A DNA stretch of 64,000 bases, taken from Cyanobacteria bacterium FACHB-63 (GTDB taxonomy: Bacteria > Cyanobacteriota > Cyanobacteriia > Leptolyngbyales > Leptolyngbyaceae). The stretch spans positions 124,001 to 188,000 of the forward strand of contig JACJNX010000077.1 of NCBI GenBank assembly GCA_014695255.1, written 5' to 3'. The translations under genes were made by a program, and so were the position numbers. Below the pieces are notes generated by a model that saw only the letters and a program-made list of their open reading frames with translations, was not told the DNA's origin and ran no database searches. Position 1 is the first letter of the stretch. Each line of letters starts with the position of its first letter. Below, piece after piece: positions 25,528 through 34,384 of the stretch.

Positions 25528-26007
25528 TTATGCAACTGACCCAGGAACCCATCTTAGAAAACACCGATTTCCCTGCTGTTCTGTAATCTCTGCACCTAAA
25601 TGACCGTAAAAACTAAGTCCACGAGTATTTCGAGCATCCGCATTCCAAGCAAGATGGGTGCAGTCATTCTCTTGAGCACTTTGAGCAAGATGCTCCATCA
25701 AGGCTGCTCCTGTACCTTGGCTTCGCCGATCTACATCGACATATAAATCATCCAGCCAAATACTAGGTTGACCGACAAAGGATGAATATCTGAATCCATA
25801 CAGTGCGAAACCGATCTCAATTCCTGACGCTTCTACAAACAAAACATAAGCAAAAGGACTTTCACCAAAGAGCGTGTTGCGTATTTTGTTTTCAGTGGAT
25901 TGCAATACGCCGGAGAATGCGCCAACGTCACGGTCAAATTCTGCCTTCTTTCGAATGAAAGAGAAAATGAGCGAGACATCATTAGGAGTAGCGGATCTAA
26001 CGTTCAT
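25528..26007 (-). CDS. GNAT acetyltransferase (diamine/thialysine-like)
   Basis: This is a 159-residue GNAT enzyme starting MNVRSATPNDVSLIFSFIRK. The segment IWLDDLYVDVDRRSQGTGAA with LMEHLAQSA gives the acetyl-CoA binding region, and NTRGLSFYGHLGAE the C-terminal motif. The order LDDLYV-R-x-x-G-x-G resembles spermidine/thialysine acetyltransferases, but the substrate is uncertain. Same strand as its neighbours with a 78-base gap. Confidence 0.86.
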   Translation of the reverse strand: MNVRSATPNDVSLIFSFIRKKAEFDRDVGAFSGVLQSTENKIRNTLFGESPFAYVLFVEASGIEIGFALYGFRYSSFVGQPSIWLDDLYVDVDRRSQGTGAALMEHLAQSAQENDCTHLAWNADARNTRGLSFYGHLGAEITEQQGNRCFLRWVPGSVA

Positions 26008-26085
26008 TGCTTAATCTACTCTGACTTCAAAGGATTCAAGCCTTGATCTCAAAATCAGCCCCGCGATTGCAGGGAATCAAAACGC

Positions 26086-27009
26086 TCAAAAATTTAGGAT
26101 TGGACCTTTGGGCACAATGCGACTCGGATTAATCTCAGGCATACTCCTGTAGTAGCCTTGCTTAATGTGGTCGAGATTGCACGTCACTTTGAACTCAGGA
26201 CATTGATGAAGTGCCTTGAGATAGTTCCAGAGATTCGGATAGTCCACAATGCGGCGTAAGTTGCATTTGAAGTGACTATAGTAAACCGAGTCAAACCGAT
26301 ACAAAGTTGTAAAGAAGCCAATATCTGCCTCTGTGAGTTGATTTCCGCAGAGATAACGCTGTTGACCTAGAACCGCTTCCCAATGATCTAACTGCTCGAA
26401 AATCTCGGTCACTGCGGCTTCGTAAATGGCTTGAGACGTGGTAAAACCAGCCTGATAAACACGCCGACTGATCGAAGTTGTGATCGCATCGATCGTGTCG
26501 TCAATTTGAGCTTGTAATTCGTGTGGGTAAAAATCAACGTTCTGCGTTGCTAGTCCTGCAAACTCAACATCCAACATGCGGACAATTTCATATGACTCAT
26601 TATTAACGATCGTTTGCCGTTGCCGATCCCACAATACCGGAACCGTGACTCGCCCGGTATAGTTCGGATCTGCCTTTAAATAAATCTCAGACAAATATTG
26701 TGCATGATTCACAAAATCGGCGGCTGTATCCGAGAACGTCCAGCCGCGATCGCTCATCACAGGATCAACAATCGAGACAGAGATCACCTGCTGTAATCCT
26801 TTGAGTTCCCGCATAATCAGCGTACGATGCGCCCACGGACATCCCAAGGCAACATAAAGGTGATAGCGTCCAGTTTCTGCTTTAAATCCACTCGCGCCAT
26901 CCATCGTTACACGGCTCCGAAAGGTCGTCGGCTTTGGATTATATTGACCATTGGGATTGCGTTCTTGCCATTCATCCGTCCATTTCCCTTCAATCAGCAT
27001 TCCTGGCAT
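26086..27009 (-). CDS. Glutathionyl-hydroquinone reductase (Xi-class GST)
   Basis: This is a 307-residue glutathione-dependent enzyme that reduces glutathionyl-hydroquinones. The active-site Cys57 sits in ALGCPWAHRT, the Xi-class signature; NNESYEIVRML and QIDDTIDAITTSISRRVYQAGF complete the thioredoxin-like and helical domains, and the C-terminal LTEADIGFFTTLYRFD segment is typical. Length and motifs are complete. It is consistent with a quinone/xenobiotic detoxification role alongside the GST and VOC genes nearby. Confidence 0.93.
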   Translation of the reverse strand: MPGMLIEGKWTDEWQERNPNGQYNPKPTTFRSRVTMDGASGFKAETGRYHLYVALGCPWAHRTLIMRELKGLQQVISVSIVDPVMSDRGWTFSDTAADFVNHAQYLSEIYLKADPNYTGRVTVPVLWDRQRQTIVNNESYEIVRMLDVEFAGLATQNVDFYPHELQAQIDDTIDAITTSISRRVYQAGFTTSQAIYEAAVTEIFEQLDHWEAVLGQQRYLCGNQLTEADIGFFTTLYRFDSVYYSHFKCNLRRIVDYPNLWNYLKALHQCPEFKVTCNLDHIKQGYYRSMPEINPSRIVPKGPILNF

Positions 27010-27062
27010 GATTCTCTCCTTTTGCTCACTTTCTAACGTCGGATCGTAAAGAACAACATTCT

Positions 27063-27533
27063 CTAAAGCGCTTGCGCTACGGCAAGTAACGATTGGGGTT
27101 CCATAAACGCTAAGTATTGCTCGACCAATTCTGGCGGTAAGAGTTCGATCAGCAATTGGTTTTCCAGCCAGAGTTCAATGATGTCGAAGTAATTGTCCCC
27201 CCGACGACAAAGCGCCATGCGCCACTGTTCTCGATCAGCGATCGCACGAATCTGAGCCATGCTGATGGGAACAGAAATCGCCGTGTGATTTGCGCTGTAG
27301 GGGGCTGCTTCTGAATACTGCTGAAGATCCCCCGGTTCATTCGTTGCCTCACCCGGAAATAGAGCCGTGCCGTAGGGATGAAGCTCGACCATTGTTCCGT
27401 GAGTGTCGAGTGCTAATGCAAGATAGCTACCAGGATGATAGGGGAAGGGAATCGATTGCCCTTGTAGGATTTCTGCTAGCACTTGGCTAACGTGTAAGGG
27501 ATTGTGAACTGCGATCGAAATGTGATGAATCAT
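27063..27533 (-). CDS. VOC-like protein
   Basis: This is a 156-residue protein beginning MIHHISIAVHNPLHVSQVLAE, the opening strand-helix of a vicinal-oxygen-chelate (glyoxalase-like) module, with MVELHPYG later as the metal-ligand strand. The remaining sequence (ANHTAISVPISMAQIRAIADR, then IELWLENQLLIELLPPELVEQY) fits one paired VOC module. Reaction unknown. It lies between two glutathione-related genes on the same strand. Confidence 0.65.
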   Translation of the reverse strand: MIHHISIAVHNPLHVSQVLAEILQGQSIPFPYHPGSYLALALDTHGTMVELHPYGTALFPGEATNEPGDLQQYSEAAPYSANHTAISVPISMAQIRAIADREQWRMALCRRGDNYFDIIELWLENQLLIELLPPELVEQYLAFMEPQSLLAVAQAL

Positions 27534-27565
27534 GATGAATGTACCGAGTGATTAACGTTAAGGAT

Positions 27566-28222
27566 TCAGAGCAGTTGAAGCAACCGCTCATAGTGTTCGA
27601 GATAAAATTTCTGGGGTTTTGCGATCGATCGGACTGACTCGCGACTTGCAACCGTTTCCCGCCATTGGTTGAGACGATCGAGGTGGGTTGGAAACTTAAA
27701 TCCACGAAACTGCTCCAAGACTGCCACCTGTTCAAACCAGGGGTAGTAGGTTAAATCAACAAGACTAACTTCTGCACCTAGCCAATAAGAGCCTTCTGCT
27801 GATAAAGGTTGCAATTCTGTTTCGAGCCATTGCAACGATTTCGTGAGTCCTTTGACAAGCTCTTCTTGTTGTTGAGGGTCTGACGTGAGCAGTAATTTGT
27901 GAGTCGTTGCAAACAATTGATCATCAGCAAAATGAATCCAAAGTCGCGCTTGAGCGCGTCGCATCGGCTCTTTGGGCAAGAGCGGAGGCGTTGGAAAGGT
28001 TTCCTCTAGATATTCGTTGATGATGGCAGATTCCCAAACTCGATGTGTTCCGTGCTTGAGCACAGGCACTTTACCATGAGGAGAAATCTCGCCAAAGTTG
28101 GCAGGCTTGTTACGCAAGTCAATTTCGGTCAGGGTAAACGGGATTTGCTTTTCCATCAAGGTTAAGCGCGATCGGTGAGCATAAGGACATAGCATCGCAC
28201 TATAGAGTTCAATTTGAGTCAT
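27566..28222 (-). CDS. Glutathione S-transferase
   Basis: This is a 218-residue GST beginning MTQIELYSAMLCPYAHRSRL; the N-terminal Cys12-Pro is the glutathione-site residue of omega/beta-like classes. ISPHGKVPVLKHG and VWESAIINEYLEE give the cis-Pro and Glu/Ser glutathione contacts. The C-terminal helical domain has LGAEVSLVDLTYYPWFEQ. ATG 28222 is preferred over 28231 because it starts the first strand exactly. It may be co-transcribed with the cupin gene (21-base gap). Confidence 0.9.
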   Translation of the reverse strand: MTQIELYSAMLCPYAHRSRLTLMEKQIPFTLTEIDLRNKPANFGEISPHGKVPVLKHGTHRVWESAIINEYLEETFPTPPLLPKEPMRRAQARLWIHFADDQLFATTHKLLLTSDPQQQEELVKGLTKSLQWLETELQPLSAEGSYWLGAEVSLVDLTYYPWFEQVAVLEQFRGFKFPTHLDRLNQWRETVASRESVRSIAKPQKFYLEHYERLLQLL

Positions 28223-28243
28223 AGAAAACAACCTCGCTCAAAA

Positions 28244-28657
28244 TCAAGGCTTTTGTACTGTTGGATTGTAGGGAACAGACTGCTCCTGTTCATCTGAATC
28301 GTTACGAGCCGCCAGAACATAGACAGGTTCTGTTGCACTGAGATTTCGAGGCTGATGAGGCACTCCTGGAGGCGTAAAAATGAAATCTCCAGCTTCGCAG
28401 ACTTGGCAGTGCTCAAGGTGTGGTCCATAGCGGAGTTCAACTCGCCCCTTGAGCAGATAGATTGCCGTCTCATGTGGATGACTGTGCGGTTTAGCTACTG
28501 CCCCCGGCGGCATAATCGCCAGAGACATGGCAAGTTCTTTTGCGCCCGTTGTCTTGGAAGAGATCCCCACAAAATTAGAACCGCGCGTTACTGTTTCAGC
28601 ATTAGGGCGAATGATGATCAACTCCGTTGAGGGTTGCGATACTATGGTTTCCATCAT
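28244..28657 (-). CDS. Cupin-domain protein
   Basis: This is a 137-residue single cupin. Metal ligands appear as KPHSHPHETAIYLLKG (motif 1: His, His, Glu) and FTPPGVPHQPRN (motif 2: His). The N-terminus MMETIVSQPS offers two adjacent start codons; AAGGAA lies just upstream of both. Function unknown; possibilities include a dioxygenase-like or sugar-binding cupin. It is probably first of a pair with the GST gene. Confidence 0.85.
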   Translation of the reverse strand: MMETIVSQPSTELIIIRPNAETVTRGSNFVGISSKTTGAKELAMSLAIMPPGAVAKPHSHPHETAIYLLKGRVELRYGPHLEHCQVCEAGDFIFTPPGVPHQPRNLSATEPVYVLAARNDSDEQEQSVPYNPTVQKP

Positions 28658-28723
28658 GGATAAATTCCTTCTTAGTGGTTTGAAGTGGGTTGGTGAACGG
28701 TGATTTTGGATTAGATTGATGCT

Positions 28724-28757
28724 GCGATTAGCGCTTCGCGCAACTCCGTAGGAACCG
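28724..28757. repeat. Interspersed repeat, copy 1 (intergenic)
   Basis: This 34-base element begins GCGATTAGCGC, has a small GCGC-TTC-GCGC palindrome, and ends ACTCCGTAGGAACCG. Two further copies occur in this window at 44258-44290 (inverted) and 45376-45405, both inside coding sequence. Confidence 0.6.
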
Positions 28758-28842
28758 CACGTTCATGGTCGATTCTCCAGCAAATCTAAATCCTGTAGTT
28801 TCATGTTTTGATTCAGCCGCTTGAAGTGTTATCGATTTTGCT

Positions 28843-28882
28843 AAGTGGGGTTAAGCCCTTTCACGATGGATTCACCCCACTT
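28843..28882. other. Hairpin downstream of the LGFP gene
   Basis: A 9-bp stem AAGTGGGGT/ACCCCACTT (loop about 22 bases) lies 14 bases after the LGFP stop codon. A related hairpin at 30188-30226 follows the remnant of a lost tandem copy; one stem pair differs by a compensatory change. It has no T-tract on the minus strand, so it may be an mRNA 3' stabiliser rather than an intrinsic terminator. Confidence 0.55.
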
Positions 28883-28895
28883 ATGCATCAGCCTG

Positions 28896-30116
28896 CTACA
28901 CCTTCCGAACAAAGAAGTACAACCGATAGCGTCCCTCGCTGTCACTGCCTAGATCCCAGGTAAAGTCAAATGCCGGATCACCGCCTTCCTCCTTCTTTGC
29001 CATTCGGATCAAGTAGTCCTGAGTCAGCAATTCAGCGCGTCTCCCTACGTCATCATCCTCCGCTCCTACCAGTTCGCTGAGCTTATTTGACAACAGTTTC
29101 ACCACTTCAGGCGGAACTGAAACACCTCCCGTTTGACTCGCAAGCGCAGCATTTCCCATATCCAGAATCGACTTGAACGCGCCCGAAAAAGCGTGCGGAT
29201 CGCCTTCATCGTTTTCGCGAATCACAACTGCGAGAATCACATCTCGCGCAGTCCCAGAGTAGAGGCGTTTAGCAAAGCGCGTCACTTCCCCTTTATCCAC
29301 ATCTCCAATTACTCCAGTCTCATGAGGCGTTTGAGGCTGCCCAGAAGTAGAAACACCCAAGAACAGATAAGGCTCATCGCTGCCGGATTTCTCACTAGAC
29401 TCATCTAGACATTTGAACCCTGAAAACCACAGTTCGATGTTCACAGGAGTGAGAGTCGTTTTTGTTCCGCCTTCGGGTGTCCAGCGAATTTCTCCCCCTT
29501 CAAAACGACTGTATCGACCTCTGCCATTTGTGCCCTCTGTAACTAGCTCATCCGTCACGGGATACCCTAATCTGCCACGCTCCCAGCCTTGTTCTGCCCA
29601 AGCGCCTCGAATGTAGCCTTTGACAATGTGTGCACCCGTGTTCGGTGTCCAATAAATCGATGCGTTATTTTCAAAGTGGTTAAAGCGCCCAATGCGATCG
29701 GGCGTTTCAGTTTCATCGGTAACCGGAAATCCTAGCTCTCCAACATCCCACTTCTGTTCTCCCCACTTGGCGTAGATCGAACCATAAACAGCAAATGCTT
29801 CTGCCGATTCTGATTTCCAAATGATTGTGCCATTTTGAAAATTGTTGAATCGACCTTTGCCGCTGCCTGCATTTAACTCGTCTGTTGTGGGATAGCCCAG
29901 GGGACTCGTTTCCCAACCCAATGCTGCCCACTTAGTTCGGATCAGTCCATGAATTAGCTGTACGCCTGTTTTTGGGCTCCAGTAGATCGATGCGTTTTGA
30001 TAGTGGCGATAGTGTCCGATTCCGTCTGGGCAAACTTGTTCCGCGATCGTCGGTTGTCCAATCCAAGGATTCGCGCCGATCAATTGATTGTACTTGGTGT
30101 CAATAGCAGAAGCCAT
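28896..30116 (-). CDS. LGFP-repeat protein
   Basis: This is a 406-residue protein with no signal peptide. The N-terminal ~220 residues hold four LGFP-type repeats, with motifs IGQPTIAE, LGYPTTDE, LGFPVTDE and LGYPVTDE, each followed by a G-R/H-x-x-x-F-x-N/G and I-Y/I-W strand. LGFP repeats are best known in mycobacterial and corynebacterial cell-wall proteins. The C-terminal ~180 residues (from LTPVNIELWFSGFKCLDES) are an unrecognised domain, possibly a beta-sandwich. The start follows AGGAGGT-like sequence in the leader. A scar of a second copy lies just upstream. Confidence 0.82.
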   Translation of the reverse strand: MASAIDTKYNQLIGANPWIGQPTIAEQVCPDGIGHYRHYQNASIYWSPKTGVQLIHGLIRTKWAALGWETSPLGYPTTDELNAGSGKGRFNNFQNGTIIWKSESAEAFAVYGSIYAKWGEQKWDVGELGFPVTDETETPDRIGRFNHFENNASIYWTPNTGAHIVKGYIRGAWAEQGWERGRLGYPVTDELVTEGTNGRGRYSRFEGGEIRWTPEGGTKTTLTPVNIELWFSGFKCLDESSEKSGSDEPYLFLGVSTSGQPQTPHETGVIGDVDKGEVTRFAKRLYSGTARDVILAVVIRENDEGDPHAFSGAFKSILDMGNAALASQTGGVSVPPEVVKLLSNKLSELVGAEDDDVGRRAELLTQDYLIRMAKKEEGGDPAFDFTWDLGSDSEGRYRLYFFVRKV

Positions 30117-30133
30117 AACTAACCTCCTGATAG

Positions 30134-30303
30134 GTCATTTGAAGTGTTATCGATTTAGCAATGTCGAACAGTTATGTTCGGTTTACTAAGTGGATTACAA
30201 ACTTCCACGATGGGTTCATTCCACTTATGCATCTGTTTATGTATCTGTTTATGCATCTGTCTGTTACTTAAACCTTCCGAATAAGGAAATACAACCGATT
30301 TAG
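30134..30303 (-). pseudogene. Remnant of a tandem LGFP-gene 3' end
   Basis: This segment repeats, imperfectly, the 3' end of the LGFP gene and its trailer (28811-28926). Minus-strand codons 30268-30303 read LNRLYFLIRKV-stop, against YRLYFFVRKV-stop in the intact gene. The trailer hairpin and the flank GAAGTGTTATCGATTT are also shared. Three 12-base units TTATGCATCTGT (30225-30260) have expanded only in this copy. The rest of the second gene is deleted. Confidence 0.7.
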
Positions 30304-30545
30304 AACGGGCGGAGTTGATCGAGCCAAACACGCGCTTCAGCTTCAGAAGATAAGTAGACGGTGCGATTGCAGACGGGATCATAGGCTAACCACCATTCCC
30401 TGCCCTGGCGATCGCAGTGCTGCCGAATGATGGGTTCTTTGTTACGATTGTCCAGTAGCTTGAGCCAAATTCGGATCAGCCAGAATTGTCGCTGTGTCCC
30501 TCGCAGATCTTTCTGTCTAGCTCGTGCTGTTTGAATCAAAGCCAT
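30300..30545 (-). CDS. Conserved-looking small protein
   Basis: This 81-residue basic protein ends with WWLAYDPVCNRTVYLSSEAE and RVWLDQLRPF. A good Shine-Dalgarno AAGGAGG lies 7 bases before the second of two ATGs, so I start at 30545. I recognise no named family; the aromatic-rich middle and helical C-terminus look like a real folded domain. It lies upstream of the LGFP remnant on the same strand and divergent from the first STAND gene. Confidence 0.6.
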   Translation of the reverse strand: MALIQTARARQKDLRGTQRQFWLIRIWLKLLDNRNKEPIIRQHCDRQGREWWLAYDPVCNRTVYLSSEAEARVWLDQLRPF

Positions 30546-30616
30546 CATTCCACCTCCTTGTTATGCACTTGATGTCAATCAAGGTAGCAAGAGAGAGCTA
30601 GCGTTGTCGTTACAGA

Positions 30617-30754
30617 AAAATTGAGGAATTTTGGCGATCGAAAATTGAGGTTTCAAAGCTAAATAGCACCTCAATTTTGCGCTTTACACATAATTACAAC
30701 AATCACGATCGTTAAGATTTAAGGCAGGGTGCTGACGGATTTAAAAATTGAGGT
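30617..30754. promoter_or_regulatory. Four copies of AAAATTGAGG(T) before a STAND gene
   Basis: Copies lie at 30617-30626, 30641-30651 and 30744-30754 (direct) and at 30668-30678 (inverted). The second and third form a perfect 11-bp inverted repeat AAAATTGAGGT/ACCTCAATTTT with a 16-base loop. The fourth copy lies between a possible GTG start at 30729 and the ATG at 30792, which supports the ATG as the true start. Confidence 0.6.
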
Positions 30755-30791
30755 AGGATCCAGGCAAACCCGACTTACGGTGGCAAATAAA

Positions 30792-33700
30792 ATGGAAGCT
30801 GAGCAGGTGTTAACCCTTGCCAACTCAGTCGCATTTGCTCACAGTGGTAGGCGGCTGAGCGAAGTCGAAGCAGCAATTCTCATGGGGGCTGTGCAACGAC
30901 ACACCTATGAGAAAATTGCGGCTAATTGTGGTTATGCAGAAAGTTATCTCAAGTATGATGTCGGTCCAAAGTTGTGGAAACGACTGGGGCAAGCTCTAGG
31001 CGAAATTGTAAGTAAAACAAATTTTCAAGCTGCTCTAGAACACTATGAGCAACAGTCTTCAATGGTTCAAATTCAGATCCAGTCTGTAGAAGAACCATTA
31101 TCTCCACAAATTGACTGGGGAGAAGGTGTAGATGTATCGAGTTTCTACGGCAGAACTCTAGAACTAGCAACCTTAGCAGAATGGATCGTTACAGATCGGT
31201 GCCGTTTGATTGTGGTCTTAGGCATGGGTGGCATTGGCAAAACGGCACTGTCCGTAAAGGCAACGCATCAAATTTTGACCGCTAGCTGCGAATTTGAATT
31301 TGTGATTTGGCGATCGCTGCGAAACGCGCCGCCTTTGGAAACGCTGCTTGCCGAACTCGTTCCATTTCTCTCAAATCAGCAAGACACCCAAGTCGCTCTC
31401 AGCCGATTCATCGCTCACTTGAGATCGTCCCGCTGCCTGATTATTCTGGACAATTTAGAAACGATTTTGCAGCCAGGCACCTACGTAGGGCAATTTCGAG
31501 CAGGCTATGAACACTATGAAGAATTCTTGCGCTGTGTGAGTGAGTCTGATCATCAAAGTTGCGTACTGCTGACGAGTCGGGAGAAACCTGCAATCGTCGC
31601 TGTCTTTGAAGGGACTGATTTTAAGGTGCGATCGCTGCCGCTAACAGGATCAGAACCTGCTGCCCAGGGGATTTTACAAGCAAAAGGCTTGGTGGGAACG
31701 AAGCAACAGAAACAATTGCTGTGCAATCGCTATGGCAACAGCCCACTGGCGCTAAAAATTGTCGCGACTTCCATTCAAGATTTGTTTGAGGGCAACATTG
31801 CAACGTTTTTAGAAGAAGATACGCTCGTTTTCAATGGCGTTCGTCGCTTACTCGATCAACAGTTTGCGCGACTCTCAGAACTCGAAACAACGATTATGTA
31901 TTGGTTAGCCATCAATCGCGACTGGACGAGTGTGAGCGAACTACACGCTGATATCCTGCCTCAAATCCCTAGGATGCGAATCCTGGAAGCAGTTGAAACC
32001 TTAGTTTGGCGATCGCTCATTGAGAAGCAATCGGGCAGCTACACGCAACAGCCTGTCGTGATGGAATACGTGACAGAACGCTTCGTTGAGCAAATTGCGA
32101 TCGGACTAGCAACACAACAACTATCCTGCTTCAATCACTACGCCCTGATCAAAACAACCGTAAAAGACTATGTTCGAGAAAGCCAGTTTCGATTGATTGT
32201 AGAAGGAGTCGTGAATCAACTTCAACATAGATTGGTTTCTACATCTCTGGAGCAACATCTTCAAGCAATTCTCCAGCAGTTGCACCATGAAGCGCCTCTC
32301 AAGTTAGGCTATGCAAGCGGCAACTTGATCAATCTCTGCGCTCATTTGCAACTCGATCTAGCAGGGTATGATTTTTCAGGACTCACAATTCGGCACGCCT
32401 ATCTGCAAGCGATTTGTCTGCGCCGAGTCAACTTTGCCCACGCCACCTTTGTCCAATCTATTTTTACTCAAGCGTTTGGCAATCTCTTATGTGTCGCAGT
32501 TAGCCCAGACGGTCAGTACATCGCGGCTGGAGATGCTAGCAATCAGATTCGACTCTGGCGAGTCAGTGACGGTCAGTTACTGCTGAATTGTCAGGGACAT
32601 CCTGACTGGGTACGGTCTATCGTTTTCGACGCAGCGGGTAAAATGCTCATCAGCGGCAGTGACGATCAAACGATTCGTTGCTGGGATATCCAATCAGGTG
32701 AGTGTCTCAAGGTTCTCTCTGGTCCCGCAAGCCGCTTTGCCTCTTTAGCACTGAGTGCAGACGATCGAACCCTGGTCAGCAGCGGGGAAGGCGGTATCGT
32801 GCGGCTCTGGAATCTTGAGAGGCGCGAGTGTGTAAAAACGTTTGAGGGGCATACTCAACAAATTTGGTCAGTTGCATTGAGTCCGGATGGACACACGATC
32901 GCAAGTGGCAGCGAAGATCAAACGATCCGGTTGTGGGACATCAGAACTGGGCAATGCTTGCAAGTCCTTGAGGGACATACGAATTGGATACAATCTGTTG
33001 CGTTTAGTCCAGATGGGCAACTGCTTGCTAGTGGGAGTCACGATTGCACCACAAAGCTCTGGGATATCACAACGGGCAACTGTCTCAAAACCTTAGTCGG
33101 ACATACGAATTGGGTGTGGTCTGTAGCATTTAGCCCGGATAGTCAGACCTTGGCGACTGCGAGTGAAGACCAGACAATTCGAGTCTGGCAGGCGAGTACC
33201 GGACAATGCTTGAAAACGCTGGCAGGACATACGAGTCGGATTTGGTCGATTGCCTTTAGTCCACAAGATCACATTCTCGTCAGTGGCAGTGATGACCAAT
33301 CTTTGCGACTTTGGGATATTCATTTAGGACAGTGCCTTAAAACATTGCAAGGGCACACTTACAAGATTTTTTCGGTCGTCTATAGTCCTGATGGAAAACT
33401 ACTAGCAAGTAGTGGTGATGAGCAAATCATCCGACTTTGGCAGGTCGAGACAGGCGATTGCTGCTGTATCTTGGAGAATCATGGTAGTCGGCTGGAGTCG
33501 CTTGCCTTCAGCCCAGATGGTCGTACCCTGTTAAGCGGTGGAGAAGATAAACTGATCCGACTCTGGGACATTCAGACCCGCCACTGCCTCAAAGTCTTTC
33601 AAGGACACTCTAAGCAGGTTTGGACAGTTGATGTCCATCCCAGCGATCGCTGCTTCGCAAGCAGTGGCGAGGATGGCACCATTTGGCTCTGGAACATCGA

Positions 33701-34337
33701 TACAGGACAATGCTTGAAAGTCTTAGAGGGTCATACAAATTGGATCTTAACCATCCGCTTTAGTCCAGATGGACGCTATTTAGCAAGTGCAAGCCATGAT
33801 CAAACCGTAAAGCTTTGGGATGCGAGAACGGGGCAACTTCTGAAGACGCTAAAAGGGCACACCAATGCGGTCTTGGGGGTCGCTTTCAGCGCGGATAGCC
33901 GCAAACTGGTGAGCAGTTCCTTTGATCAACAGGTTAAGCTTTGGGATGTTAGAACTGGAGTATGCCTGAAAACCCTAGTAGGGCACTCAGATTCGATCAT
34001 TCCAGTCACTTTTAATCCTCAGATGCCAATCGTTGCTAGCGGCTCTGTCGATCATCAAATTAGGCTTTGGGACATCGATACAGGTCAATGTCTCAGAATT
34101 CTAGAGGGTCATAGTGGATTTATCTATTCATTAAGTTTCTGTCCAGAGGGTCGAACACTTGCCAGTGGCAGTTGGGACGAGACGATCAAGCTATGGGATG
34201 TGAAGACTGGAGAATGCCTCAGAACTATGAAACCGGATCGTCCTTACGAAGGCATGAACATTACAGGAGTCACAGGCTTAACTAGAGCGCAGCAGGGTTC
34301 TCTCAAGCAGTTGGGTGCGATCGAAACCACAAATTAA
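30792..34337 (+). CDS. STAND ATPase: vMAP-N HTH, NB-ARC, 14 WD40 blades
   Basis: This is a 1181-residue signal-transduction ATPase. Residues 1-85 ([19 protein letters not shown], then [18 protein letters not shown]) match the HTH-like N-terminal domain of vWA-MoxR-associated proteins. An SFYGR linker precedes the NB-ARC ATPase: P-loop [11 protein letters not shown], Walker B CLIILDN. A pentapeptide-like stretch then leads to 14 WD40 blades, enough for two seven-bladed propellers. The end [16 protein letters not shown] is a conserved tail. ATG 30792 matches family starts; GTG 30729 is an alternative. No nuclease or TIR effector is present, so a sensory/regulatory role is more likely than direct killing. 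Confidence 0.88.
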   Translation: MEAEQVLTLANSVAFAHSGRRLSEVEAAILMGAVQRHTYEKIAANCGYAESYLKYDVGPKLWKRLGQALGEIVSKTNFQAALEHYEQQSSMVQIQIQSVEEPLSPQIDWGEGVDVSSFYGRTLELATLAEWIVTDRCRLIVVLGMGGIGKTALSVKATHQILTASCEFEFVIWRSLRNAPPLETLLAELVPFLSNQQDTQVALSRFIAHLRSSRCLIILDNLETILQPGTYVGQFRAGYEHYEEFLRCVSESDHQSCVLLTSREKPAIVAVFEGTDFKVRSLPLTGSEPAAQGILQAKGLVGTKQQKQLLCNRYGNSPLALKIVATSIQDLFEGNIATFLEEDTLVFNGVRRLLDQQFARLSELETTIMYWLAINRDWTSVSELHADILPQIPRMRILEAVETLVWRSLIEKQSGSYTQQPVVMEYVTERFVEQIAIGLATQQLSCFNHYALIKTTVKDYVRESQFRLIVEGVVNQLQHRLVSTSLEQHLQAILQQLHHEAPLKLGYASGNLINLCAHLQLDLAGYDFSGLTIRHAYLQAICLRRVNFAHATFVQSIFTQAFGNLLCVAVSPDGQYIAAGDASNQIRLWRVSDGQLLLNCQGHPDWVRSIVFDAAGKMLISGSDDQTIRCWDIQSGECLKVLSGPASRFASLALSADDRTLVSSGEGGIVRLWNLERRECVKTFEGHTQQIWSVALSPDGHTIASGSEDQTIRLWDIRTGQCLQVLEGHTNWIQSVAFSPDGQLLASGSHDCTTKLWDITTGNCLKTLVGHTNWVWSVAFSPDSQTLATASEDQTIRVWQASTGQCLKTLAGHTSRIWSIAFSPQDHILVSGSDDQSLRLWDIHLGQCLKTLQGHTYKIFSVVYSPDGKLLASSGDEQIIRLWQVETGDCCCILENHGSRLESLAFSPDGRTLLSGGEDKLIRLWDIQTRHCLKVFQGHSKQVWTVDVHPSDRCFASSGEDGTIWLWNIDTGQCLKVLEGHTNWILTIRFSPDGRYLASASHDQTVKLWDARTGQLLKTLKGHTNAVLGVAFSADSRKLVSSSFDQQVKLWDVRTGVCLKTLVGHSDSIIPVTFNPQMPIVASGSVDHQIRLWDIDTGQCLRILEGHSGFIYSLSFCPEGRTLASGSWDETIKLWDVKTGECLRTMKPDRPYEGMNITGVTGLTRAQQGSLKQLGAIETTN

Positions 34338-34384
34338 GAACTGCATTCAGCAGAAAGAGTTGATTGCGGTGAGTTTCACCTCAT

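Noticed and set aside
30792-34337. Regular ~126-base repeats at DNA level, also at 40469-44137 and 45063-49556
   Set aside because: They encode successive WD40 blades, not a CRISPR array or satellite.
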